From positions 310,001 through 374,000 of the forward strand of contig JAADJZ010000013.1 in assembly GCA_011032825.1 (NCBI GenBank): 64,000 nucleotides of DNA, written 5' to 3'. This DNA comes from Massariosphaeria phaeospora. Its lineage: Eukaryota; Ascomycota; Dothideomycetes; Pleosporales. The notes below the pieces were generated by a model. The model saw nothing but the letters and a program-made list of their open reading frames with translations, made no database searches and was not told the DNA's origin. Below are positions 48,379 through 57,893 of this stretch, piece after piece. Numbering within the stretch: position 1 is the first letter of the stretch; each line of letters opens with the position of its first letter. The position numbers were made by a program, and so were the translations under genes.

Positions 48379-49830
48379 ATGGATAGTGCCTACATCCTAG
48401 CGTTTTCAGGCTTAGTTCCGGACATCCCGTTTCCGCAAGAACCCGAGGTTAAGCTCACTTCGGTCTCTTACCTTTGTCACTCCAACATCAAGTATCAGCG
48501 CCACCCACGACGCCAGACATTGCCCCAGGATTCGTTTGATTCGAGGTATACTTCTTATAGCTTTATTGGAGGCCAGGTAAACCTTACAAACGCCACTCAC
48601 AAAACTTCTTCGAGAGGAGTTATGGCATTCTCAACCCAGCCCCAACCTAGCTCTCAAACGGAATCTAGTGTCATAGACGAAGGACGACAACATCAAGCAT
48701 GCCTAAACGACATGGCGACAGAAATACTCCTGGAGATTATCAGCTACCTGGGAATGCCCAAACAGTTGTATCCACTCTGCCTCACGAACCAGCGATTGTA
48801 TAGGCTCACAAATCCGGCTTTATACCAACAATACAACTCGGACAGTAATCAATACCAGTATGTGCGCACACTTATTGCTTGTCCAGACCTAGCAAAGCAG
48901 GTCAAGAAGCTAGATTGGAACATGAATCCTCAACCCACAACGTCCAGCCTCCCCATCACCATGATACCCAACGATACCAGACATCTCTTTGCTGTCGAAG
49001 CGGCATCAGCAATCCGTGGGGAAAGGCCATATCAGAGAGGGGAACTCGCAGACGCATTTTTTACAACAGCTTTGATGCACACTCCCAATATTGAAGAAAT
49101 CGCTATTACCGACAACTGGCAGTTTGATTACGTTGATCAGAGTCGTAGATGGGTGCAGCTCTTAAGGGTTCGGATTCCACACACATTCAAGAATCTCAAA
49201 TCAGCCAACATCAGCCGCATGTCATCTTTACTGACAGACGACGTCTCAATTCTAATGCACATACCCAGTCTTCGGGTCCTCCGGATTACAGACATGATTT
49301 CAGCCTTTCAAAGGCCATGGCAATGCTCTCACCATAAATCCCAGGTCGAGGAACTAACTCTTGGGGCCTGTTTCCTCGATTCTCAAAACGTGGCGGACAT
49401 GATAACCGCCTGTGGAGGATTGCGGCATTTTGACTACTTCCATGACAACACCCCATGGGACATATATCCACAAGAGAGAAGTTCGGAGCTTGATCTCACG
49501 CGAGTCAAAAGCGCTTTAGACAACCACGCCTCACTTCTACGTTCAGTAGAGTTCCGCGTCATGCGAGAAGCGCAGCTCCCGGATACCTATGGCAGGATAG
49601 ATTCTTTCGCCGAATACACGAATCTGGAATACCTTAAGATACAGGCCGACGTATTCGTTCCTGAAGAAGTCGAGCTGCTCTTGCATTACCTTCCACCCAC
49701 ACTAAAAACTCTGCAATTCATCGGGTGCGACAGCGAAGAGCTGGGTTCCCGCAGAGCTCAGGCTCTTGTCGACTTGGCACCCCGACTGAGAGAGACGTTT
49801 GATCAGCTACGCACGCTGGACATTTGGTAG
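48379..49830 (+). CDS. F-box protein with LRR-like region
   Basis: 483 aa from the ATG at 48379, or 402 aa if the later ATG at 48622 (MAFSTQPQPSS) is used; the F-box itself begins LNDMATEILLEIISYLGM and runs through LCLTNQRLYRL. The remainder has leucine-rich-repeat-like segments (SLRVLRITDMISAFQRPW, YLPPTLKTLQFIGC). Expected to be a substrate adaptor of an SCF ubiquitin ligase; the substrate is unknown. The stop TAG at 49828-49830 lies inside the 5' end of dispersed repeat copy E, so the natural C-terminus may have been replaced or shortened by the insertion. Confidence 0.72.
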   Translation: MDSAYILAFSGLVPDIPFPQEPEVKLTSVSYLCHSNIKYQRHPRRQTLPQDSFDSRYTSYSFIGGQVNLTNATHKTSSRGVMAFSTQPQPSSQTESSVIDEGRQHQACLNDMATEILLEIISYLGMPKQLYPLCLTNQRLYRLTNPALYQQYNSDSNQYQYVRTLIACPDLAKQVKKLDWNMNPQPTTSSLPITMIPNDTRHLFAVEAASAIRGERPYQRGELADAFFTTALMHTPNIEEIAITDNWQFDYVDQSRRWVQLLRVRIPHTFKNLKSANISRMSSLLTDDVSILMHIPSLRVLRITDMISAFQRPWQCSHHKSQVEELTLGACFLDSQNVADMITACGGLRHFDYFHDNTPWDIYPQERSSELDLTRVKSALDNHASLLRSVEFRVMREAQLPDTYGRIDSFAEYTNLEYLKIQADVFVPEEVELLLHYLPPTLKTLQFIGCDSEELGSRRAQALVDLAPRLRETFDQLRTLDIW

Positions 49831-49890
49831 ATTACTAGATACAACAGGGCTTTGTCAAGATAATAGTCAACTCTCCACCGAATTGCGACA
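49825..49890 (+). repeat. Dispersed repeat, copy E (truncated)
   Basis: TAGATTACTAGATACAACAG and GGGCTTTGTCAAGA match the 5' half of copies B, C and F; the 3' half is not recognisable. It overlaps the stop codon of the F-box gene. Confidence 0.65.
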
Positions 49891-49926
49891 GACTTTCCAT
49901 CTTCAGGCTGTATCCGCACCACTTTC

Positions 49927-51063
49927 CTAGAAACCAGGGTATACCTTCGCCAGCCACTTTGTGTCGTCCATAGTTGTAAACTTCATCTCCCGGTCGATCC
50001 TGAAGTTAACCTCATTGACAGCTACCCTGTGTAAACTAAATTTGGCCCCACAATCCTCCTGCATACACTTCCCATCGCTAAGACGAATGGAACCTAGCTT
50101 CATCAGAGAGGTAAATGTCTCCTTCTCCAATGTCGCCCACACGGAGGGATCCGAACATCGCAGATGTGGGCATATATACTCGTCAAGCCCCACAAGTGAT
50201 TTTGGTATATTGGAAAGGGCCTCGTTTGCCCGGTAGACGGCGCGTAGTATGGCATCTTCATCTTAGAAACTCGCCCGAGGTATAGAGATGCAGAACACTC
50301 GAGTTAGCTCTACACGGCCGCCAGCATAGCATCTCAATCGCGTGACTCCGGTATGACATTGACTAAAGTCTTCATCGAAGTACCTGGGATCTTGGCAACG
50401 CTTGAAGAGCTCTTGGAATGAGAAGCTGATATGCTCGCAGATGCGTAATTTAGCGGTGGAGCCGAGACAAAGACGCTTGTGTGGTCCTTTGGCGAGTTCG
50501 GACGCGGCGAAATGGCTGGTAGAGTGCAGATCAAGACAGGCACTACAAAGCCGATACTTAGTTTCCCTTGCTCCCAAGCCTCGCTCCACCTTCGCGAGCT
50601 GCTGAAAACGGTCCACGTGGAGTCTCAACGCAACCTCGTCTTTGTCTTTCTCGCTCAACACTGTAGATGTTTTCGCGAACAGCAACGCGTGGAACCCCCG
50701 GCACGACGCGCGCAAGCTAAGCATATCGACGTCGGAAAGGTGATCGACGACCAGCAGGAGTACCTCTGGCGGCACTTTGCTCTTGGAGAATTTGCTGTCT
50801 TTCGGATTTTGAAGCTCGACGACATGTGCGCGCAGCTTAGCTTTTCGGCTGCTGACCATAGCGTCCGGGTAGAAAGTGGGGTTGGCCCAAGGAAGAGCCG
50901 GGTTGAGTCGGGACAGGCGTCGGCGGTAAAGAACATAATTCTGGGCCGTTGATATGTCGCTGTAGTAGACTCCATCTCGTCGCGGAAAGGCGGCGTCGTC
51001 GCCTAACATGTCGAGAAATAGTGGGTAATGGGGCCATCCGACAAGGTTATATATGGAAACCAT
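49927..51063 (-). pseudogene. F-box protein gene with in-frame stop
   Basis: On the minus strand a frame starts with ATG at 51063 and reads MVSIYNLVGWPHYPLFLDML, then an F-box-like segment (VPPEVLLLVVDHLSDVDMLS, LRASCRGFHALLF), CSACLDLHSTSHF and FCISIPRASF, then TAA at 50265-50263. The same frame continues without further break as DEDAILRAVYRANEALSN, YICPHLRCSDPSVW and IDREMKFTTMDDTKWLAKVY to a stop at 49927. The full frame is 378 codons including the TAA. The continuation reads as genuine protein with the CPH..C pattern seen in this sort of fungal F-box protein. An alternative is a 54-nt intron with a poor GTGTAG donor that removes the stop in frame. Confidence 0.6.
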
Positions 51064-52833
51064 GGTGGAATTGTGCTGCGTGAGTGGGGTGGTAGGCTGG
51101 TGTTGAGTGTGGGAGCATTATGTTGTGGGTTTTATATACATACAGGTAAGTGGAGCTGATAATAGGCCTCTTCACTGGTCCAAGGAACCCCGCATACTCG
51201 CTTAATTTTTGTGGGTCTCGATGGGAAGAGACTACTCGTACGACAACGGATAGAGAAGGTTGGTTGGCCGCCCAGTGAAACGTATAAAGAGATATGTCGC
51301 AAAGGATAAGTCCGCATTGTACTCAACCTACAATAATTGTTAGGTAACCAGCAAAGCCATGGCGACCCACCGGGTCAGACTGCCTCGCCACACGTGTGCT
51401 CTACCTTCGAGTGTTTTGAAGATGCGGATTTGAACCGATGATCCTTAGAGAAGATTTAAGCTCAATATACACATATATAGAGTGAGCAAACCTCTTCTGT
51501 AAAACAGAGTTGTCTATACTCAAGCAGTAAAGCGGGTAGAGCTTTGAGTGCTAGGGCTTTGGTATAATTGATGAACGTTTGTACCAAGTTCAACAACAGC
51601 TAAAGCTTTAGTTCACTACACAATGCGGCAAAGAAACATTGTTAGGAAGCATTATTGACTAACTAAAGTCAGACGTGTGTAGCTTTGTATCTACAATGAC
51701 AATGCCCTGTTATAACTCGTTTCTAATGCGCAGCTAGGTAGGTCTACTCTCTTACCTCTACCAGCCCTACACAACAATATCTAGTATGCTAGATACAGTA
51801 GGGCTTTGTAAAGACAAGAGTAGATAATCGACCTATTGCTAAAAACTCCTAGGCTGTCAAGAAGATCGCCTAAAGTCTTCTATACATCGGCAATGAATTC
51901 TGCCAGCCAGGCGATGATGCTGAGCTCTTCCATGTATTTCGAGACGTTCGCGTTCAAAAGACTCATTTGGTCTGAGTATTAGCTGATATAAGTATTTGAC
52001 TAACCTGATCGAGCGCAGCGCCTTTTATCGCAATTTGCCTTGGTTGGTCGTGCTGATACATACATGCAGTTGGCGGACAAAAGCTTTTTCCAACCTCCCG
52101 CGGGGAGTACAAAGTTTTTTCGTGTGCGTGGGAAATTTTTCGGATATTTCGGAGCCGAGCTGTCAGAACCATAGTTCGTCCACAACAAATTACATGAATC
52201 AGCCACGCCAAAACACAGCTTTCCTGACTTTTGACTGTGGCAGTAGAAAATATTGTCACCGGTTCAAGATATATGTGCTATGTCCGTACCTAGTACGGTT
52301 GAGACTCTGTGCGGTCGCGGGTTATGTAAGCTTGCCTTACGTAACGCCTGTGCGCAGCTGCAGAGTCTTCTATCCTATCTGCACGTAGATAGAAAGTATG
52401 CAATACTAAGAATACTATTATATTAACCCTTTTTCTCTGTACGCTGTGTATACTGTACAAACCTCTACTACTTGCCTATGACGTGTTAATCCTATTATTA
52501 GCTAGCTGTAGAGTCCATTCAACATGCTAGATATCTAATTTGTCGTCACAAAATAAACCTGAACTATCCTCGGTACTGTATTTGCAGTGTACTTCCCAAA
52601 ACGTCGTTACTATATCAAGTTATTGTTAAATACTTATCACGTTGTGAACGGAATCACGGTCTCAAAAGGTTGATACCTCAGCCATGGTCGACTTTATCTT
52701 AAAATTTTCTCTCAAAACTTTAAAATGGCAAACAAATATAAAACGTTTGGGTCCCGCACCAAATATCTAAGGAGTTGTCTCGTCCTCTTACTTCCTAGGA
52801 GGATACAAATTTCACTGTCACTAGGATAACTCT
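51064..52833. other. Intergenic with repeat copy F
   Basis: About 1.8 kb, AT-rich, with repeat copy F at 51769-51906. A TTGAACC-like word near 51431 recalls a tRNA T-arm, but no cloverleaf can be built. No gene seen. Confidence 0.45.
51769..51906 (+). repeat. Dispersed repeat, copy F
   Basis: Contains ATATCTAGTATGCTAGATAC, AGTAGGGCTTTGTAAAGAC, TATTGCTAAAAACTCCTAGG, CTGTCAAGAAGATCGCC and CATCGGCAATGAATTCTGCC. It is the best-preserved copy and serves as the reference. Confidence 0.85.
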
Positions 52834-53708
52834 ATGACCATGTCACAAGCAAAACAGGACATAGTCGAAGCCGAATCCGGAACCGACTCGCACCGAACTC
52901 AAGAAGGTATCGTTTTGAACATACCCAGGCGCGATCGTAAAGAGTCTATATGGGAACAGCGTTTACGATTCTTCCCAGAACTGGCGAAATGTAAAGTTTC
53001 CCCCTTCTTGAGTTAACAGGTTTTCTGACTCTTAATAAAGACTTTCCAAGACAGGCCTGCACACCAGCCCCGGAAATTGTTGACGATGCCAAAAGGTACA
53101 GTAACGATCTGGAAAAGACTTTCTACCGAATTCAATCTGAACAGTCTACATCTATCTTTACTCAGACCATGATGCCTTTCGCGCTGGAAGAGACTGAGCT
53201 TGTTTGCCGCATGACTGATGGCGCACGTTATGCCTTCCGACTATACATAATCTTGAAGGTGGATCTACTCTCCGGAGTCCGATATCCCCACCCAACAAGC
53301 GAGCAGATCCGTCGCCGCCTGGACTCCGGCATACAGAAGTGCATTGACACGGCCTCGAAACCTGAGATGATATCGAATCTTGGATGGGCATGCCGCAACA
53401 TTCGTTCCACTATCCGACCATACCAGTGCTGGATGAGATGTCCCCATGATTCCCTCTACGAAATGTTGGATAGGCTCCAGCGCATCGCTCATACCGAGAT
53501 CTGGATCAACACGCTTCGAGTGACCAATGGACGGTTACCTCTTGAGATGGTGATAACGATCTTCGAAGCAGCCCTGGCTAGTGAAGGGATCCCATCGGAC
53601 CCTAGAGTCGTCGTAACGCAGGCGAATGGCTCGTCGATCTTCAACCTTAGAGGGCTGAGTAAAGACATGTTTCTGTGCCCTAATTCTGCGTACCGACATG
53701 TTTTGTAA
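52834..53708 (+). CDS. Uncharacterised protein
   Basis: Exons 52834-52990 and 53041-53708 (50-nt intron, GTAAAG to ATAAAG) give 274 aa starting MTMSQAKQDIVEAESGTDS. The join reads LAKYFPRQACTPAPE. The body is helical, with several Cys/Trp pairs (NLGWACRNIRSTIRPYQCWM). Near the C-terminus LPLEMVITIFEAALASEG resembles the first helix of an F-box, which would be an unusual position. No family is recognised. The acceptor AAAG is slightly unusual; an upstream TAACAG at 53016-53019 would change the frame. Confidence 0.55.
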
Positions 53709-53813
53709 TGGGTGACTACCGACTAGAACTTGAGCACAAGGAGCAAGAGGATTTGGATTTGCTATTTGGTATTAGGTGGTAGAATATCTTCCCAAATGGA
53801 AGTTTATCGCGAC

Positions 53814-53902
53814 GAGCTTCGTTTGTTTTCCTCGTGTGCTGAGAGGTCTGTTTTTTGGGGCGCGCTTTCCAAAACCATGGTTCATCAAGATGACTCATAC
53901 AA
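53814..53902 (+). repeat. Duplicated 5' leader, copy 1
   Basis: About 90 bp homologous to 56192-56283: TTTGTTTTC, then GAGCTGAG-like and GTTTTGTGG-like words, then the shared AACCATGGTTCATCAAGATG and ACTC. In this copy the shared ATG (53877) opens a 37-codon frame that overlaps the F-box start out of frame. Confidence 0.75.
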
Positions 53903-55327
53903 AAGCTTCTCCGACCTCACACAACAACACAATCTCCCTCAACAAGTTCCACACCAACATCATGGTGTGTCTTTCCGAGCTCCCCGATGATATTCTCTAT
54001 GATATCTTTACAAACTTTCATGGAGAGCGAGCTGTCACTAGCATGCTTGCGCGAGTCTGTTGGCGCTTCAACCACGTTTCGCGGAGCTTCCTATTTCGGG
54101 ATATTCGACACCTCAAGAACGACAAAAGTCGGATGCTACAGAAGATATTGACCCAAGAGCCGGATCTCAAGGAGTTCGTCTGGTATTCTGAGCTAATCCA
54201 ACTACGTCGCCACCTGGACAAATTCGAAACGCAGTTAAACGGCGCCTTGCTCTATCCGAACTTGAAGTGTCTTGCGGTTGAGCTACACGGGCTAAAAGAC
54301 AGAAGCGAAACATCGGATTTCCAGTGCAGCTTCTTGGAAGCCGGTCACTTCTCCCAAGTCCGCGAAGTCTGCTTAAGCTCTAAGTACCCCGGCAGTGCCT
54401 TAACTTTCACTACGACTGAAACTCTTAGGTTCATGTTTCTTCATAAAGTCCAACAGTTGACAGCTCGCCGGGTAGGCGGTCTTGACATGCCCAAATTACC
54501 AGCATCGTTCGCACAATCAATATCGGGGATAACTACTCTCGAGCTGACTAGAAGCATATGCTGGAGTGTTCCTGCCCCAGTGTTGCAAGCAATCTTGGAG
54601 TATTGTCCTCGCCTTCAATTTCTGCGCTGCAGTCTGCCGACAACGAAGAGACGGCTCAACAAACCGGATGTGTCACGAAGTGAGCTAGCTCTCGCCCTCG
54701 CTCCAGTCAAAGCTACTCTTCGCGAGCTCGCCTTTATCTCCTTTAGAAGAGGCAACTTCACAAGCTACGACAAGTCTCGCATGGACCTGTCAGCATTTCA
54801 CTGCCTAGAAAAAGTCCGGCTACCTTCCCGTTGTCTCTGTCACCTCGCAGGAGTGGGAACGAGGTTCATAATATCTTCGACCTCCTTCCGTCTGCTCTCA
54901 AGGAGTTGCAGGTAAGTAAAGCCCCGATTCAACGCCCAAGTGATGGTGGTTAACATTGGCCCAGATTGATCTCGCCGACTGCGGTAGTTCGAGCGGATAC
55001 ACGACACTTGCAGATGATTTTGTGGACGAACTCCCAGGCTTCGCACGGAAAGAGCCACTCGACTGGGTTCCCGAGTTGGCGGAGTTTAAACCTACCTGCT
55101 TTCCCAAGCTTGAGAGGACTATCATCATTGACCCATACCGCAACCGTCCACACATGCACATTGGTTTCAAAAACCGATTCGGGATTGAACTGAAGGATTG
55201 GGATTGGCCGGCTGACTTCTTCAGGACCCTTCGGCTCCAAGACATTATTCTTGAGATCCAGGAACTTGATGAGTGGAAAAGTCACCCTGACTACCGAGAA
55301 ACGGTTCCTTGCCGTAGGACAGAATAA
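53890..55327 (+). pseudogene. F-box protein gene with single-base frameshift
   Basis: The start is the ATG at 53890 or, more simply, at 53962, where MVCLSELPDDILYDIF opens directly into the F-box (ARVCWRFNHVSRSFLFRDIR). A long LRR-like middle follows (ITTLELTRSICWSVPAPVLQ). The frame then reaches LPSRCLCHLAGVG and runs into unrelated sequence. The next frame continues NEVHNIFDLLPSALKELQ, then a normal intron (54912-54964, GTAAGT to CCCAG), then IDLADCGSSSGYTTLADDF to TAA at 55327. One extra G in the GGG at 54855-54857 would join them. So this is either a one-base deletion or a sequence error. The gene shares its 5' leader with the gene at 56258. Confidence 0.65.
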
Positions 55328-55375
55328 CGAGTTCGACGATGCTCGAGACTGGAACCATGAGGTGTTATCGACTTG

Positions 55376-56005
55376 ATGGCATCCCAAAAGCCTGAAATTC
55401 TTGTTGTCCCGGCCGATTCTCCTAAGCACAAAGCCACAGTTACAACGCTCTTCACGGCTTATGCGCAGTCCTTAGACATCGATCTCTCGTTCCAAAATTT
55501 CGAGCAAGAGCTGGCATCTCTGCCTGGAAAATATACGCCTGAAACTGGTGGCGCGTTATTCCTAGCTTACAGTCGACCAACCGGTACCGCAACATCGTCT
55601 TCACTTCTAGCATCATCTCTATCGCCACCTTCGTCAAAACAATCACCACCATCCCATGCAGCCGTCGGTTGTGTAGCGCTCCGAGCATTCAGCCCACCCT
55701 CGATCTGCGAACTCAAACGTCTCTACATTATACCCGAAGCACGGGGTCTCGGCGCGGGAAGAGAATTGATGGACACAGTGATTGGCAAGGCGAAAGAGCT
55801 GGGCTATAAGGAAATACTGCTGGATACGCTACGGAGCATAGTGAAGGCGAGGAAGATGTATGCGAGATATGGATTTGTGGACGTGGAGAAGTATTATGAC
55901 AATCCGCTTGACGGGACGTGCTTTATGCGGTTGGTGCTCCATCAAGGAAGTAGCCGTCCAATATTTGCAGAAGAGCAGCCGAATTTAGTACAGACGGAGT
56001 TCTAA
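55376..56005 (+). CDS. GNAT-family N-acetyltransferase
   Basis: Transfers acetyl from acetyl-CoA to an unknown amine. A single exon of 209 aa from the ATG at 55376 (MASQKPEILVVPADSPKH); the frame extends one codon further upstream only to a TTG. GNAT landmarks: ELKRLYIIPEARGLGAGREL, containing the acetyl-CoA pyrophosphate loop R-G-L-G-A-G; then GYKEILLDTL and ARKMYARYGFVDVEKYYDNP. A Ser/Pro-rich insert (LLASSLSPPSSKQSPPSH) interrupts the N-terminal half. It lies only 48 nt after the stop of the F-box gene on the same strand, so the two transcripts may overlap. Confidence 0.88.
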   Translation: MASQKPEILVVPADSPKHKATVTTLFTAYAQSLDIDLSFQNFEQELASLPGKYTPETGGALFLAYSRPTGTATSSSLLASSLSPPSSKQSPPSHAAVGCVALRAFSPPSICELKRLYIIPEARGLGAGRELMDTVIGKAKELGYKEILLDTLRSIVKARKMYARYGFVDVEKYYDNPLDGTCFMRLVLHQGSSRPIFAEEQPNLVQTEF

Positions 56006-56191
56006 AAACACTATAAGTACATGAGATTCTGAGACCTTAAATGATAACCGTGGTGAGAAAAGGTAAGGATCTGGTGCTGAAGAAACATTTCAACTAAGCC
56101 CGATCCGGAACAAGCCTGCTCAGTCAGCGACGTGCCGTGCCGCACTTATCAAAGGCAAGAGAGAAAGTTTTCGCAAAGCTCGAATTTGCTG

Positions 56192-56283
56192 CGGAGAGCC
56201 TCATTTGTTTTCAGCGTGAGCTGAGTGGGTGTTCGTTTTGTGGAGCCTCTCAGAACCATGGTTCATCAAGATGACTCCTATAA
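56192..56283 (+). repeat. Duplicated 5' leader, copy 2
   Basis: Partner of 53814-53902. Here the shared ATG at 56258 is in frame with the downstream gene. Confidence 0.75.
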
Positions 56284-57315
56284 TTATCAAAGGCAACAAG
56301 AGACGAAAAATTTACATTGCGCAACCCAGAGCAGCCACCAGATCATGGGCTCCATCCACTCGGACTTTGACGAAAACCTTAATCATGCTCTCCGAAAACC
56401 TGTACACATTGTCACAGATGACGACATGGCCATTTTTCGGGAAGAATGCCGTTCGAATCCTCCCACAGGACCAAACGTCATCATATCCCCACTCAGCGAC
56501 GAATCAGTCCAAGGTTATCTGAACGATGTCACTCCTTTTGCTAACGGTTTCCGGAAAATTTGCGATGTCGTACAAATCCTGGAAGGCGCCAGCATCCCGT
56601 GTTGTATGGTCGCTGAGCCGGCATTGATATACTACGGCACTGGACGTGTCATGGTGGTAAGCACAGAGCATGACTTTAGATGGCTTGGGACTGATATCCA
56701 TACCCATAGGAGTGGATTATGTGCGTCCCAACCGAACAATTAGAAGCAGCAGCTCAACTCTTCCGCGCAAAGCCTGAAAACTTTGAACCTTTCCGACCAT
56801 CTGCGCTTTCTAGAATTGGTGGAATGGAGCATCTGTTTCCTCGATTCAAATTCACGGGGTTGAGGTTGTTTTTCATCCTCATGTCCTCTCAAGCATGTTA
56901 CCTACCTTATAGACCCGAAGACATCGAGTACAGCCGCATGGACTTACCGTATCCTAAGCTACCCATATACGCTCAAAGCCTCTTGGATACCAAGAACTTT
57001 GTAGATCTCGAAGATCTTATCGACGGCATGAACCTTACTCGCGAGTGGGGTCTGGAAAACTTGAACCTCGACGGTACTCTTGATGGAGATTGGGGCCGGT
57101 GGAAGGCGGACCTATTGAACGGTGGTCAAGCAACGGAAGACCTTGTGCCTATGTGGTGTGCAGATCCCATGAAACGGCTCGAAGCTTGGACGGACAGGGT
57201 GAGCGACGAGGCGAAGAAGACGCGGCAGGGGTTCAAATACTTGCCCATCTATGAAACCAGGTTTTGGAAGCGCGGACAGAAAGATCCAAGGCTGCGGAAA
57301 AGGGACTACTGCTAG
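56258..57315 (+). CDS. Uncharacterised fungal protein
   Basis: Exons 56258-56656 and 56710-57315 (53-nt intron, GTAAGC to CATAG), 334 aa; starting instead at the second ATG (56345, MGSIHSDFDENLNHALRK) gives 305 aa. The join reads GTGRVMVEWIMCVPTEQLEA. The segment VVQILEGASIPCCMVAEPAL resembles the start of a nucleotidyltransferase-like fold (helix, then loop, then strand), but the expected GS..D..D residues are not evident, so this is only a hint. Later motifs: GGMEHLFPRFKFTGLRLFFI and MSSQACYLPYRPEDIEYSRM. No signal peptide. The first 29 codons lie in the leader shared with the F-box gene at 53.8 kb, so the second ATG may be the true start. Confidence 0.65.
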
Positions 57316-57893
57316 AGCTGGTCTTCCAACGATCCGCTATAGTATCTTACGTGGGCAATGTTGCTAGCGGTCACCACAAAATTCCATACTAGATGTTTCA
57401 GATTCTGGCCGCACACTCTGAACCACCTATCGAATCTGGACACAAGTGAGTTTGTGTTGATATGAGCGCCAATGAGTGGAAAAAGAAGAGTTAAGAACTA
57501 AGCCGTCGCCGTCATCCTGAAATTCAAACGTACTCCATATTTCCTTCAACCTAGTGGTAGGCGTAGCTTTTTGTTGTATCACTTCAGCTGAACCATTTAG
57601 GTTGTACGGACATTGAAAAGTAGGTTAAAGTTTTGTAAGACTCATACCACTGGGCAGAATATATACTCGGTGGAAAGGAAGCAAGTTGGTTATCGGCACA
57701 TTTGGGTAGCAGCTTATTAGCTAGCCTTGCTAGGGCGTGATCGCGTGGACCCGTGTGACGTAATTGATTTGCGCTTGGCGCGTCGCCGTCGCGTTCATCG
57801 TGGCTAGGCCACCCCGAATCCCCGAGCCATCGCAACCTTCGCCAATCCCCGAGAACCTCCCCGCGTCGTCTCTGTGGATTGCATCTTCGCGCA
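57316..57893. other. Intergenic, no gene recognised
   Basis: About 580 nt before the SNF2 gene. Nothing recognised. Confidence 0.4.

Noticed and set aside
51361..51480. tRNA-like T-arm word (GGTTCAAATCC on the minus strand)
   Set aside because: No matching D-arm, anticodon arm or acceptor stem could be built around it.
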